Both the position numbers and the translations under genes were made by a program. A stretch of DNA of 64,000 nt from Rhabdophis nuchalis (lineage: Eukaryota; Chordata; Lepidosauria; Squamata; Natricidae). This document shows, in pieces, positions 11,690 through 22,062 of this stretch (position 1 is its first letter; each line of letters starts with the position of its first letter). The notes below the pieces were generated by a model. It saw nothing but the letters and a program-made list of their open reading frames with translations. It was not told where the DNA came from and made no database searches. Where the stretch lies: NCBI GenBank assembly GCA_039707465.1, contig CM077647.1:172544663-172608662 (forward strand), read 5' to 3'.

Positions 11690-12122
11690 ATGGCACTCTG
11701 GCTAAAACACATGTCCTTGCTAATTGTCCTCAAAGGTATCCTTTTCCCCTCCCAAGAGAGAGGTTATCTTTCAATGTCTTGTATTACCTGCAGGAGGTCT
11801 TATTAAACAATGTTTTTTTCCAGGTGTCCAATCCGAGGCCCAGTTAGTGGAATCTGGAGGGGATGTGAGAAGAACTGAAGAGTCTAGCCTGCCAAGCATC
11901 TGGATTTTACTTTGGTCGCTCCAATATGGGCTGGGCGAGACAGGCTCCAGGGAAAGGACTGGAATGGGTTTCATCCATACACACTGATTCCAGTGGAATA
12001 TCCTATTCAGACAAAGTCAGGGGACACTTCACCATCTCCAGGCAAAATGCCAAAAGACAGCTGTATCTGCAAGTGGACAGCCTCAAACTAGAGGACACAG
12101 CTGTGTATTACTGTGTGAGAAA
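11690..12122 (+). pseudogene. IGHV: VH-b1, IGHV pseudogene with FR1 frameshift
   Basis: The leader exon is 11690-11735 (MALWLKHMSLLIVLK), with a GT donor. The V exon is 11824-12122 and begins [21 protein letters not shown]. Relative to VH-c an approximately 8-bp deletion in FR1 (near 11883) removes the codons just before Cys23 and shifts the frame. The rest ([36 protein letters not shown]) is open only in the other frame. The RSS is CACTGTG 12123-12129, 23-bp spacer, gcagaaacc 12153-12161. Units B and C carry the same deletion, so it predates the duplications. Confidence 0.9.
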
Positions 12123-12161
12123 CACTGTGAGAGGAATTAAATCTGAAAAAAAGCAGAAACC

Positions 12162-13090
12162 TTCCATATCTCACAGAATTTTCCCATGTTCACTCAGTAA
12201 CCAGAGTTTGAACAGTGTTTTTAAGGATCACACAAAAGCATCATGAACATTGATTTCCTGAAAAGATCAAGATCAATCAAGAAAAGAAAAGTTTGAACAC
12301 ATTATTATGATTGTTAATCAGTGAAATATCATTTTCATAATAGATGCTCAATAATACCTGCTAGTTGAAAGCAGAGACTGATACTTTAATTCCAAAAATG
12401 ATGAAAATTCAATTTTGTGTTGAAATGATATGTGACCTTAATGTCAACCCTGAAGCTGGACTCACCGAGGCCAGTTTTGGGGGTTTCAATGTTGCCACAC
12501 TGGGGCTGAGGGATAGGGGGGGCAGAGTAGAGACAGCTGGAGGTTTTCTAGCCAAAACAAAGTAGCTTCTCCTGTGATCCAAGGACAACATCTGGCTGGA
12601 GAGAGGAGGAGGAGGAGGAGGAGGAGGAGGAGGAGGAGGAGGAGGAGGAGGAGGAGGAGGAGGAGGAGGAGGAGGAGGAGGAGGAGGAGGAGGAGATAAG
12701 TAACCAGGCAACCGGACAGCACCTACATTGGAAAATGTGTCTTATTGTTTGGGGGGAAGGGAAATTTTCACTTTTTAATTAGGTTGAAACCACGGGAATT
12801 CTCAAAGTTGGTTTTCACCAGTCTGTGCCAATACAATATCTCCAAATAAAACTATTCTTTGAGAAATTTACCTGCCTCGGAGTTCTGTTTGCTGTGGGTG
12901 TATTATTTCTAATGCTCATACCTAAATTTTCAATCTATCAGTTTGTATCTTCCAAAATCAACCTGCTACTTAAGGATTCAAAAATTAATTCTTGACTGAT
13001 GTTGAGAATTTTTTTACAGCCTTTGATAAGCATTTCTGCAAGGAGGTTGAAGCAAATTTGGAAGCCTGTGGCTCTTTTATCCTGAGGCCT
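12162..13090. other. Intergenic DNA with (GGA)n expansion, unit A
   Basis: Apart from the GGA array, this is unique-looking sequence shared with units B and C. I see no gene in it. Confidence 0.5.
12600..12695 (+). repeat. (GGA)n microsatellite, about 30 units, unit A
   Basis: A nearly perfect GGA array. The same site has about 21 units in unit B (21457-21525) and only three in unit C (31826-31834), so expansion occurred on the A/B lineage. The proline- and leucine-repeat ORFs on its minus strand are artefacts. Confidence 0.95.
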
Positions 13091-13098
13091 ATTCAAAT
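13091..13098 (+). promoter_or_regulatory. Degenerate octamer ATTCAAAT of VH-c1
   Basis: At the position where VH-c3 has ATGTAAAT, c1 and c2 both have ATTCAAAT, two mismatches from the consensus. This may weaken the promoter and is a marker that A and B share this region. Confidence 0.6.
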
Positions 13099-13232
13099 TC
13101 AGTGACAGCTTCCTCTTCAAGGGATCCGATATCATTCTTGTTTCCTGCTACTCCCAAAAAATATAAATGTTGAGTGCTTATCTGGATGATTTCCCATCAG
13201 TTTTAATCATCCGATCTGTTCATTGAGCAAAA

Positions 13233-13672
13233 ATGGCACTGTGGTTGAATGTTCTGTCCTTCGTATCAGTCCTCAAAGGTATAATTTTCACCTCCCATAA
13301 GATGGGTAACCCTTCATTCTTGCATTTACTTGCAGGAGGTCTTATTAAATAGACTTCCTTTCTAGGTGTCCAATCAGCAGTCCAGTTGGTGGAGTCTGGA
13401 GGGTCTGTGAGAAGACCTGGAGAGTCCCTCCATCTCACCTGCCAAGCCTCTGGGTTCACCTTCCACGGCTTCCACATGGTCTGGGTGAGACAGGATCCAG
13501 TGAAAGGACTGTAATGGGTATCATGGCTACGCCATGATGGATTAGAACTCTACTACTCAAAGAAGGTGAAGGGACGCTTCACCATCTTCATGGACACTGC
13601 GAAAACTCAGCTGTATCTTCAAATGAACTGCCTCAAACCAGAGGACGCAGCAGTCTATTACTGTGCGAGAGG
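13233..13672 (+). pseudogene. IGHV: VH-c1, IGHV pseudogene, nonsense codon in FR2
   Basis: Leader exon 13233-13278 ([15 protein letters not shown]), GT donor, V exon 13366-13672. The frame is open with Cys23, Trp41 and Cys104 (AAVYYCARG), except that the conserved LEW glutamate codon is TAA at 13512-13514. FR2 has the unusual WVRQDPVKG of the c group, and FR3 an extra cysteine (QMNCLKPED) also found in c2. RSS: CACAGTG 13673-13679, 23-bp spacer, ggaaaaact 13703-13711. One point mutation separates it from the intact paralogue c2. Confidence 0.9.
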
Positions 13673-13711
13673 CACAGTGAGAGGAAGTGCATCTGAAGCA
13701 AAGGAAAAACT

Positions 13712-14148
13712 GTCCATTTCATAAAACACCTCTGCAAATTTCTTTGAACCTTTGAATTCTTATAAGGAGAAGTTTACTACCATTGGTCATCTTGCAGAGC
13801 TGGGGCCCCATTCTCACACTGATATCAGAGCAGCAGAGGGCATGGAAATAAAACCACTGTGTAAAATTAAGACCTCATTTCTTAGGCAGCTAAGAACAAA
13901 TTACAAAGTATTTTTAACGCATGATTTCTTTCTCCAATCTAAAAATCTTTTTTTAAGAAAATAAGGAGGTTCTATCAGAACTGACCTTGCTTTACTTACT
14001 CCAGTGTAAATGTGCCTTTTTACCTATGTAGGGACAATAAAACACCTGATGGATTGAACCTCATTTGAAAACCACATGTGAAAACTTTGTACAAAGAAAT
14101 ACAGTATACAGGTACTTGCAATGAGGAGGTCCTTTTATTCCTACTGAT
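13712..14148. other. Intergenic spacer c1-d1
   Basis: Shared with unit B (22543-22979). I see no gene. The 'actccagtgtaaat' motif also occurs upstream of VH-g and VH-d3. Confidence 0.5.
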
Positions 14149-14156
14149 ATGTAAAT
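14149..14156 (+). promoter_or_regulatory. Octamer variant ATGTAAAT of VH-d1
   Basis: Lies 131 bp before the leader ATG and is followed by a CCTTAAAAG TATA-like stretch, as in d2 and d3. Confidence 0.7.
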
Positions 14157-14279
14157 TGAGGCACAATTTCCCCCTTAAAAGATCAATTGGTTTTGCTTTT
14201 TAGGCTACACCAATCAACACAAAGGTTGTGCACTTCCCCAAAGCCATCAATTCCTCTGCAATCATTAGAAGCAGCAGAG

Positions 14280-14856
14280 ATGATGCTGTGGTTAATCTCA
14301 GTGTCCTTACTAGCAGTCCTCAGAGGTAATTGTTTCCTCCCTATCCAGTTTTTTCCCCCCATTTTAATTCTTGTCTACAGGAAAGCTCACTGAAACTCCA
14401 TTTATTCTAGGTGTCTGTTCTCAGGCCCAGTTGGTGGAGTCTGGAGGGGATGTGAGAAGACCTGGAGAGTCCCTCAGCCTCTCCTGCCAAGCCTTTGGAT
14501 TCACCTTCAGCAGCTATAGCATGTACTGGATAAGACAGGCTCCAGGGAAAGGCCTGGAATGGGTTGCACGGATCTATAGTGATTCCAGTAAAACATTCTA
14601 CTCAGACAAAGTCAAGGGACGCTTCACCATCTCCAGGGACAATGCCAAAAGCCAGCTGTATCTGCAAATGGACACCCTCAAAGCTGAAGACACAGCCATC
14701 TGTGTTTTGGGATTTAATATATATTTTAAATTATTTACGTTCTATTTTTGTATGTTTTTTAAATTTCCTGTGCGCCGCCCTGGGTCCTTTGCGGAGAAGG
14801 GCGGGATATAAATGTAATAAAATAAAATAAAATAAAATCTATTACTGTACTGGAAG
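14280..14856 (+). pseudogene. IGHV: VH-d1, IGHV segment split by a LINE 3'-end insertion before Cys104
   Basis: Leader exon 14280-14325 ([15 protein letters not shown]), GT donor, V exon from 14411. The frame is intact from FR1 ([17 protein letters not shown]) through FR3 ([14 protein letters not shown]). At 14702 a 135-bp insertion separates AEDTAI from the YYC motif, which resumes at about 14840 (ctattactgtactgg). RSS: CACAGTG 14857-14863, 23-bp spacer, weak nonamer gcaaaagat 14887-14895. Without the insertion the segment would look intact; with it no normal V domain can be made. Confidence 0.9.
14702..14836 (+). mobile_element. L2/L3-like LINE 3' end inserted in VH-d1
   Basis: The 135-bp insert ends with the family tag (gtgcgccgccctgggtcc, then a ggagaagggcggg box) and a (AATAA)n tail. 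ATCT at 14698-14701 and 14837-14840 is a possible short target duplication. It is a severely 5'-truncated copy of the element at 1-1935. Confidence 0.85.
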
Positions 14857-16212
14857 CACAGTGAGAGGAATTGAATCTGTAGCAAAGCAAAAGATAGCAG
14901 AGAGAATTCAGATTTGTAACATTGTGGTGCATGCCTTCCTTGGTCATCCTGCCCACCAGGGGGCACTATGTTCACATTGATGTTGGGGTGAGGGAGAGCA
15001 TGGAAGTCGAACCGCTGTGTACAAATAGAGCTTTTCCATCTCATACGCTTGGAAATTCACTTAATTGGTCTCAAGACAATGTCACCTCTGAAGAGACCAC
15101 AATTTCCCCCATAATGCCAGGATCAGAACAGAATGCGCTTTGGTGACTGTAGGAAAAATTAAAAAAAAAACTATTTGTCAAAGGAACATTTGAAAATTGA
15201 TGAAGGAAACAAAAGTTCCTGAATTCAATGTTTTAAGTTGTGTCTTTAACATCTCTATTTTTAAAAAAAAAAATCTTAGCCATTGTTTTCTATGCTGTTT
15301 AGGATCACTTTCCTTAGCTTTAACCCAATCATGTAATGAAAAGTCCTTTGAATTCACAAGAGTAGTATGACCTTTATTGTCATTGTCTAAAACACCTAAA
15401 ATGAAATTGGTTTTAGTCTTCCTTGTGTAATCCATCATAACAAAAACAAACATAACTAGCATAAAGAATAATGCCAATGCAAGTAAATAGGGAAAAAGAA
15501 AAATTAGTCATTCATTTCAGTGTGTGCGTGGAGTAATTGTAGTTGTGTTTAAGATACTGACAGCCCTAGGATAGACCCTATTATTAAACCTATTTATTCT
15601 GCTGGCTATGCTTTGATGTCTTCTGCCCGATGGTAGAAATGCGAAGAGATACTGACCACGGTGTGAATCACAATCAGTACATATAAAAATAAAAAGCTTC
15701 ATCTTGAGTGTTCGTAACTTTTTGCATCATTTCATAATCACCTTTATAAGATATGCAATGAAATTTGGGGCAGATTTAGGGACCACTTTGAGACTCAGAT
15801 GCCTTCGTATAATTCAACTGTTGATTTCAAATTGTTTCTCATGATCTGCTCTGTATTGTCGTTTTTGGGGTTTTTTCAACATAGTCAAGGACACAATTGT
15901 GGAACAAATACTCTGAACTCAGATGGACCATCTTTTCATGGTTGGCCTCTAACATGGCTATTTAAGGAATTTAAGCACATTTCTCTCTCTCTCAGCACTG
16001 AACCCTTTCTTGAAGTGAGGAGCTCATGTTAGACATGGCTTTATTTACTCCAGTGTAAATATGTCCTTCCCCCTTTCAGGTAATGTGGATTTAACAGCTG
16101 CCAACTGATGTAAGATTGTAATCTGAAAGCTGATGCAATGTAAGGCTGATGGAATGTGGTGTCTATATAAATAGGGCAAATAGTTGGTGTTTTAGATGTG
16201 AAACTCTGGTCG

Positions 16213-17306
16213 AAGTTCTATTAAGGGCTGCTATGGAAGAAGTATTACAGACCCTGGTGATGGAGATCAAAGAATTGAGGAAAGACCATGTCAGTTCCAA
16301 GTTAGAACTTTTGGAGACACAGAAGAAATTAATGCAGAATACACAAAAGACTGATGAGCTGGCGGTGAGATTGGCTGGGGCAAGGGCAGAGCTTAAAAGT
16401 GTTAATACTGAAATTGGAGATTTAACTGGTCATATGTCTAGGATGGATTTTGAAAGGATGTCATATTTTTTAAGATTTCAGAATATTCCTGAAGAATCTG
16501 GTGAAAATCTAACTGATCTTATGAGTACAATCTTAGCAGACTACTTACATAAACCCAAGGAGGAGATCAGGGGGGACATTGATTTGGTATATAGAATAAA
16601 TTCAGCATATGCCAGGATAAATGAAGTACCCAGAGAGATACATATTAAATTTGTTAGAAGGTCGACAAGGGAAGGGATTTTGAGGGCGCAGAGAGACGGT
16701 CCTTTAATTTATCAACAGAAAGAGGTTGCTATCTTGAAGCAGATCCCGAAAAAGATTAGAGAGGTAAGACGGAAATTTTCCTTCTTATCTAAAAAATTAT
16801 TTAAACAGGGGATCTGGTTTAAGTGGGTGATGCCAGAAGGAATGTTGGTGTTCTGGGAAGGAGGGAGAGTAAGGATTAAAACAGTTGCAGAGGCAGAAGC
16901 CTTTCTTAAAAAACATTCCTCAATCCTGGAGGATGAAAATGGAAGAACGGAGGGGGCCGCGGCCCCGCCCACTGGGGGCCAGGGAGGAGGACAAGAAGAT
17001 ACAATTGCCAAGAGACTTAGATCTCAAAAATGACTTTTTTTAGTATAGTATAACTTTTGTTTGGATGTTGGTATATGATTGCTAGCACAGATTTTACAAT
17101 GATGTATGCATTTCTTTCCACTTTGTAGTACTATTGAAAATTATGTATTGTCTATATTTTGATATGAAGCCTCGGAAGGGGTCAACGACGTCGACGTGAA
17201 AGTTCTCAAAATATCTTTTTTACACCTTACCTTTACCCCTTTTGTTAAAAATTTTTAAAACTCAAAACTTTTTCAATATAAAAAAAAAAAGTTCTATTAA
17301 GGGCTG
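16213..17306 (+). mobile_element. ORF1-only L1-like retroposon (HAL1-like), copy 2, with 18-bp target duplication
   Basis: The insert 16231-17288 is flanked by 'aagttctattaagggctg' at 16213-16230 and 17289-17306. Unit A (8937-8954) and the a4 region (43416-43433) keep the near-identical unoccupied site. It is 5'-truncated within ORF1 and has the family 3' UTR ending in 'ctcaaaactttttcaatata' plus A-tail. Unit C has the same insertion at the same site, so one event preceded the B/C split. Confidence 0.92.
16233..17033 (+). CDS. L1-like ORF1 protein, open frame, HAL1-like copy 2
   Basis: The reading frame is open from ATG 16233 (MEEVLQTLVMEIKELRKDH) for 266 codons; an upstream in-frame ATG at 16149 lies in host DNA. 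A coiled coil (about residues 1-65) is followed by the RRM-like core (MSYFLRFQNIPEESG, DLVYRINSAYARI, IHIKFVRRSTREGIL), the C-terminal domain (ILKQIPKKIREVRRKFSFL, WFKWVMPEGMLVFWEGG) and the basic tail IAKRLRSQK. It lacks only the extreme N-terminus of copy 1. The known role of L1 ORF1p is RNA binding and chaperoning; whether this copy is expressed cannot be seen. No ORF2 follows. Confidence 0.75.
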   Translation: MEEVLQTLVMEIKELRKDHVSSKLELLETQKKLMQNTQKTDELAVRLAGARAELKSVNTEIGDLTGHMSRMDFERMSYFLRFQNIPEESGENLTDLMSTILADYLHKPKEEIRGDIDLVYRINSAYARINEVPREIHIKFVRRSTREGILRAQRDGPLIYQQKEVAILKQIPKKIREVRRKFSFLSKKLFKQGIWFKWVMPEGMLVFWEGGRVRIKTVAEAEAFLKKHSSILEDENGRTEGAAAPPTGGQGGGQEDTIAKRLRSQK

Positions 17307-17493
17307 AAACTCATTTCTTGACTAATTGATTTAAGCCACTCTACTCATTCCCAAAGCATCATCTCTCATTTCACCATTCACATTATTTTGAGGATAGGAA
17401 ACCTCAACCAAAGACCAACTTTTGGACTAGGACTGACTGATGGATGCAACCTGCATTCTTATAAACGGGTTTTAACTTCCACGTGAAACCCTG

Positions 17494-17501
17494 ATGCAAA
17501 T
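17494..17501 (+). promoter_or_regulatory. Ig octamer ATGCAAAT of VH-a2
   Basis: Perfect octamer 112 bp before the leader ATG, with TTTAAATA downstream as in a1. Confidence 0.9.
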
Positions 17502-17605
17502 GAGGTCACTGAGATGTTTCTCCTTTAAATAATCACAATCACACCAAGGAGCATACCAGACCCAAACGTGTCACCTCTGTAAAGAAAGGGTGTTCTCACT
17601 GCCCA

Positions 17606-18056
17606 ATGGATCTTTCCATTCTTCTTCTTTGCTTAGTAGCCGCTCCTGTGTGTGAGTATCTTCCGGATGGACTTGAACAATGAGATTAAAAAAAAACAGA
17701 GTTGTGTACTAATTCCTGCTTTGTCATTCATTTAGATGTCCACTCCACTATCCAACTTGTGGAATCTGGGCCAGGAATAGTGAGCCCTGGAGGATCCTTC
17801 AGATTAACTTGCAAAGTGACGGGTGATTCCATCAAGAATGTGTACTGGGAGTGGATCCGCCAGGCTCCAGAAAAACCATTGGAATGGGTGGGCCAGATAG
17901 ACTGGGATGATGATGGTGGTGAATGGAATACATACTATGCCTCATCCCTGCAAAGCCGAACAACTTTGACTGCTGATGACTCCCGCAATGAGTATTATCT
18001 GACAATGAGTTCTGTGACAGCTGCAGACTCAGCCACATATTACTGTGCACGAAGGA
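17606..18056 (+). CDS. IGHV: VH-a2, intact IGHV segment with altered RSS heptamer
   Basis: Leader exon 17606-17651 ([15 protein letters not shown]), donor GTGAGT, V exon 17736-18056. FR1 is [17 protein letters not shown]; Cys23, Trp41 (NVYWEWIRQ) and Cys104 (ATYYCAR) are present and the frame is open. CDR2 is the acidic DWDDDGGEWN of this group. The heptamer is CACAGTT (18057-18063), with the final G changed, followed by a 22-bp spacer and tgaaaaacc. CAC, the essential part, is kept, so lowered rather than abolished recombination is my expectation. The coding part is nearly identical to a3. Confidence 0.9.
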
Positions 18057-18795
18057 CACAGTTTGAGATAGCAAAGGAGGAAGTGTGAAAAACCTACTTG
18101 CTTCTTGGTCTTTGCTTGAAGAAACTTTATGTTTTCTCATTGAGGGATTGAGATAACTTCATCCTTCTTTCAGACGACCATTGTCTGCACAGAAGAACAA
18201 GCTATTCTTCTAGCTGTCAAGCCCTGACTGGCTTGCCATACCTGGGGGGAAGAGGGAGCAGCGGAAATGGTTATGGGATGCAAAACAGGCAGAACAGCTG
18301 ATGGGCGCCGGTTACATCAAAGAAGACCTGGAGGAATGAAGGAAAGAGAAAAGTGCACTCCTGAATGCTGGCGATGGGGGAGCATGGGCTGGGTTATGGC
18401 TATTTACAGCTCTGTGAGGCAATAGCTCCCAGCACTGACTTTGCATCTATCAAGACTTATTCGTGCTGGACCTCGGCCATTAAACCTGTATCTACTTGTT
18501 TTCTGTCTGCATTGTTTGCAAGCTTGTTTGGTTCTGTGTTTCCTTAGCTGGGCTACCGATGGGTGAGACTGTAGTGGACTTCCGAGTTACCGTTCCTGTT
18601 CAGAATAGCACATAACATGCTATTTGCTTCTTCTTTCTTTTCCTGTTATTTTCTTTCTTATTTCCTATTGCGCAAGATGGCAGCCGTGTCTAACAAATAG
18701 ACATTCAACACTTTACAAAAATAGATCTGTGGTTTCACCTGTTAGCCTGATGGTTTCCTCTGCTGCTTCCGAACTATCCCTCAACAGGTCCCCAA

Positions 18796-19560
18796 AGAGC
18801 CTCCTTCCCCAAGAGACTTTCTATAACTCTTTTCTATAAGCTCTGAGACACAATCATCTCCCTTTCTTCCTTTTTTATTTTTAGACCAAGCTTGATACAT
18901 TTGAAACTGTTCCACTCTCTTGATTGGCTGCCTGCCCTCTTTGTTCATTCATAACTAGGGGATGAAAGAAAGATGCAGAAGAATATATTTACATGGAAGA
19001 ATACAAGCATGTGTACTGATGAATATTTACCCTTATTACATTACAATACAATAGCAGGTGGCACCTATCACCAGCAAGGATTGCAATAATGTCTAAGAAC
19101 AAATCCGAAAAGTGCTGGAAATGCCACCAGACGCCTGGTTCTTATTACCATATATGGTGGACTTGCCCTGAGGCTAAAAGATATTGGACTGTAATCCACA
19201 TATGGCTGGAGAAAATGACACAGAAACACGTAGACTTTAAACCTGAACTTTATTTACTTGGAATCACACTAGAAACATTTGACAAAAACCTGAAATACTT
19301 AATTGTGAATGTTCTCCTCCTTCCCCAAGAGACTTTCAATGACTCTTTTCTATCAGCTCTGAGACCCAATCATCTTCCTTTCTTCCTTTTTCATTTTCAG
19401 ACCCAATCTTCATACATTTGAAACAGCTCCTCTTTTTTGGTTCACTGCCTTCCCTTTTTGTTCATTCATAATTAGGGTTGGGGATGAACGAAGGTGCAGA
19501 AAAATATACTTGCATGTAAGACTATGAACATGTGTATTGGTGAATATTTACACAGGGAAT
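18796..19560 (+). repeat. Local direct duplication flanking an L1 3' fragment, unit B only
   Basis: A block of about 235 bp (18796-19030, starting 'cctccttccccaagagactt') recurs at 19316-19560, with an L1 3' piece between. Units A and C have the block once. The two arms differ at several sites, the second being closer to unit C, so this could be an out-of-register recombination product rather than a recent slippage. Confidence 0.7.
19035..19318 (+). mobile_element. L1 ORF2 C-terminal fragment
   Basis: The ORF at 19089-19320 encodes KCWKCHQTPGSYYHIWWTCP, the Cys/His-rich knuckle near the end of L1 ORF2, followed by EAKRYWTVIHIWLEKM. No poly-A end is visible; it stops where duplicated flanking DNA resumes. 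A related antisense fragment occurs at about 48990-49080. Confidence 0.75.
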
Positions 19561-19567
19561 GCCAATG

Positions 19568-19652
19568 CTGAAGGAAGGGAATGGAAGGGGTGGGGAAAAA
19601 AGAGAAGAGAAGGGAGGGGAGGGGAAGAAGGGAGATAGAAATAAATAAATAA

Positions 19653-19685
<33 letters not shown>

Positions 19686-20058
19686 AGGAAAGAAAGAAAG
19701 AGGGAGGGAGGGAGGAGGGAATGGATAGAAAAGGAAGGAGGGAGGGAGGGGAGAGAAAGAGAGAAAGAAGGAAAGGAAGGAAGGGAGGAAAGGAAGATAA
19801 AAGAAAGAGGAAGGAGGAGGGAAGGGACAGGAAAGGAAGGGGGGAGGAAGAAAGAAGGAAGGAAAGGAGGAAAGAAAGAAAGAAAGAAAGAAAGAGAGGA
19901 ATGAGGAAGGAAGGGAATAGAAGGGAAGGGATGGGAATGGAATTAAAGGAAAGTAAGGGGAGGTGATGGGAGGAATGGCAAGGAAAAGGAAGGAAAGGGG
20001 AAGAGTGAGGGAAAGGTAGGGTAGGGTATGGTTGGGAAGGGAAGGGAAGGGAAAAATC
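19568..20058 (+). repeat. Polypurine tract, unit B
   Basis: Paralogue of 10684-11212, slightly shorter, with the same order of GAAA, GGGA and GGAA blocks. Confidence 0.9.
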
Positions 20059-20397
20059 TACCAATCCTATTTTCTATGCAGAGGAAGAGAAATTGTTGTT
20101 CTGCCTATGAAAAGAGCAACCACAAAATGGTTATCAGCTATTTACCTTTCCATTATGGAGAATACTAGAGCACTACATACTAGCTATCTACCAGCAGCTC
20201 TAATATTCTCCAGATGCCCAGATGATGCATCAAGTTGAACTTTCAAGATATGACCTTCCTTCTTACAAAAGCAATCTTCACATATTCCTTAAGATTTTTT
20301 TTTAATGTAATTTGGGGATTTTTAAGTCTCTCTTTAGTGAAGGATGAAAACGCTCTAGAAGGTCAATGTGGCCTGTGTCTCATTTATCCCGAGGGCT

Positions 20398-20405
20398 ATG
20401 TAAAT
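20398..20405 (+). promoter_or_regulatory. Octamer variant ATGTAAAT of VH-b2
   Basis: Same relative position as in b1, 140 bp before the ATG. Confidence 0.7.
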
Positions 20406-20537
20406 TCAGTGACATCTTCCTGTTCAAAGGTACCATATCATCCTCGTCTCCTGCTGCACTCAACATCTTTAAAGCTTGAGTGTTTGTCTAAGTGTTTTCT
20501 CATCAGTAAGAATCGTGCAACTTTTGAGCAAGCAAAA

Positions 20538-20970
20538 ATGGCACTCTGGCTAAAACTCATGTCCTTGCTAATTGTCCTCAAAGGTATCCTTTTCCCCTCC
20601 CAAGAGAGAGGTTATCTTTCAATGTCTTGTATTACCTGCAGGAGGTCTTATTAAACAATGTTTTTTTCCAGGTGTCCAATCCGAGGCCCAGTTAGTGGAA
20701 TCTGGAGGGGATGTGAGAAGAACTGAAGAGTCTAGCCTGCCAAGCATCTGGATTTTACTTTGGTCGCTCCAACATGGGCTGGCCGAGACAGGCTCCAGGG
20801 AAAGGACTGGAATGGGTTTCATCCATACACACTGATTCCAGTGGAATATCCTATTCAGACAAAGTCAGGGGACACTTCACCATCTCCAGGCAAAATGCCA
20901 AAAGACAGCTGTATCTGCAAATGGACAGCCTCAAACTAGAGGACACAGCTGTGTATTACTGTGTGAGAAA
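20538..20970 (+). pseudogene. IGHV: VH-b2, IGHV pseudogene with shared FR1 deletion; hybrid exon
   Basis: Leader exon 20538-20583 (MALWLKLMSLLIVLK), V exon 20672-20970, with the same FR1 deletion as b1 and b3. Up to FR2 it carries unit-C bases (for example AACATGG at 20771-20777, where b1 has AATATGG). From FR3 it carries unit-A bases (CAAAATGCC at 20891, where b3 has GACAATGCC), the A-type heptamer CACTGTG (20971-20977) and a 23-bp spacer with gcagaaacc 21001-21009. The exon therefore contains the A/C switch. FR2 reads [11 protein letters not shown] with a private R-to-P region change. Confidence 0.88.
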
Positions 20971-21009
20971 CACTGTGAGAGGAATTAAATCTGAAAAAAA
21001 GCAGAAACC

Positions 21010-21920
21010 TTCCATATCTCAGATAATTTTCCCATGTTCACTCAGTAACCAGAGTTTGAACAGTGTTTTTAAGAATCACACAAAAGCATCATAAACATTG
21101 ATTTCCTGAAAAGATCAAGATATAAATCAATCAAGAAAAGAAAAGTTTGAACACATTATTATGATTGTTAATCAGTGAAATATCATTTTCATAATAGATG
21201 CTCAATAATACCTGCTAGTTGAAAGCAGAGACTGATACTTTAATTCCAAAAATGATGAAAATTCAATTTTGTGTTGAAATGATATGTGACCTTAATGTCA
21301 ACCCTGAAGCTGGACTCACCGAGGCCAGTTTTGGGGGTTTCAATGTTGCCACACTGGAGCTGAGGGATAGGGAGGGCAGAGTAGAGACAGCTGGGGGTTT
21401 TCTAGCCAAAACAAAATAGCTTCTCCTGTGATCCAAGGACAACGTCTGGCTGGAGAGAGGAGGAGGAGGAGGAGGAGGAGGAGGAGGAGGAGGAGGAGGA
21501 GGAGGAGGAGGAGGAGGAGGAGGAGATAAGTAACCAGGCAACCGGCCAGCACCTACATTGGAAAATGTGTCTTATTGTTTGGGGGGAAGGGAAATTTTCA
21601 CTTTTTAATTAGGTTGAAACCACGGGAATTCTCAAAGTTGGTTTTCACCAGTCTGTGCCAATACAATATCTCCAAATAAAACTATTCTTTGAGAAATTTA
21701 CCTGCCTCGGAGTTCTGTTTGCTGTGGGTGTATTATTTCTAATGCTCATACCTAAATTTTCAATCTATCAGTTTGTATCTTCCAAAATCAACCTGTTACT
21801 TAAGGATTCAAAAATTAATTCTTGACTGATGTTGAGAATTTTTTTACAGCCTTTGATAAGCATTTCTGCAAGGAGGTTGAAGCAAATTTGGAAGCCTGTG
21901 GCTCTTTTATCCTGAGGCCT
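21010..21920. other. Intergenic DNA b2-c2 with (GGA)n at 21457-21525
   Basis: A-like spacer with a GGA array of about 21 units. No gene is seen. Confidence 0.6.
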
Positions 21921-21928
21921 ATTCAAAT
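21921..21928 (+). promoter_or_regulatory. Degenerate octamer ATTCAAAT of VH-c2
   Basis: Same two-mismatch octamer as c1. As c2 is otherwise intact, promoter strength is the main doubt about its use. Confidence 0.6.
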
Positions 21929-22062
21929 TCAGTGACAGCTTCCTCTTCAAGGGATCGGATATCATTCTTGTTTTCTGCTACTCCCCAAAAATATAAATGT
22001 TGAGTGCTTATCTGGATGATTTCCCATCAGTATTAATCATCTGATCTGTTCATTGAGCAAAA

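Larger units (their letters stand above)
8662..15937 (+). repeat. Tandem VH unit A (a1-b1-c1-d1)
   Basis: The start motif 'ggttggtctctaacatggc' recurs at 15938 (one mismatch) and 25890, defining consecutive paralogous units of about 7.3, 10.0 and more than 16 kb. Unit A carries VH-a1, b1, c1 and d1 with matching intergenic DNA, and has the empty site for the ORF1-only insertion shared by units B and C (8937-8954). The 15180-15780 tail is intergenic, with no gene I can support, and is repeated at 24070-24600 and 42280-42575. Confidence 0.85.

Noticed and set aside
12409..12722. Poly-Pro and poly-Leu minus-strand frames
   Set aside because: Translation of the GGA array in two frames; no start context or conservation.
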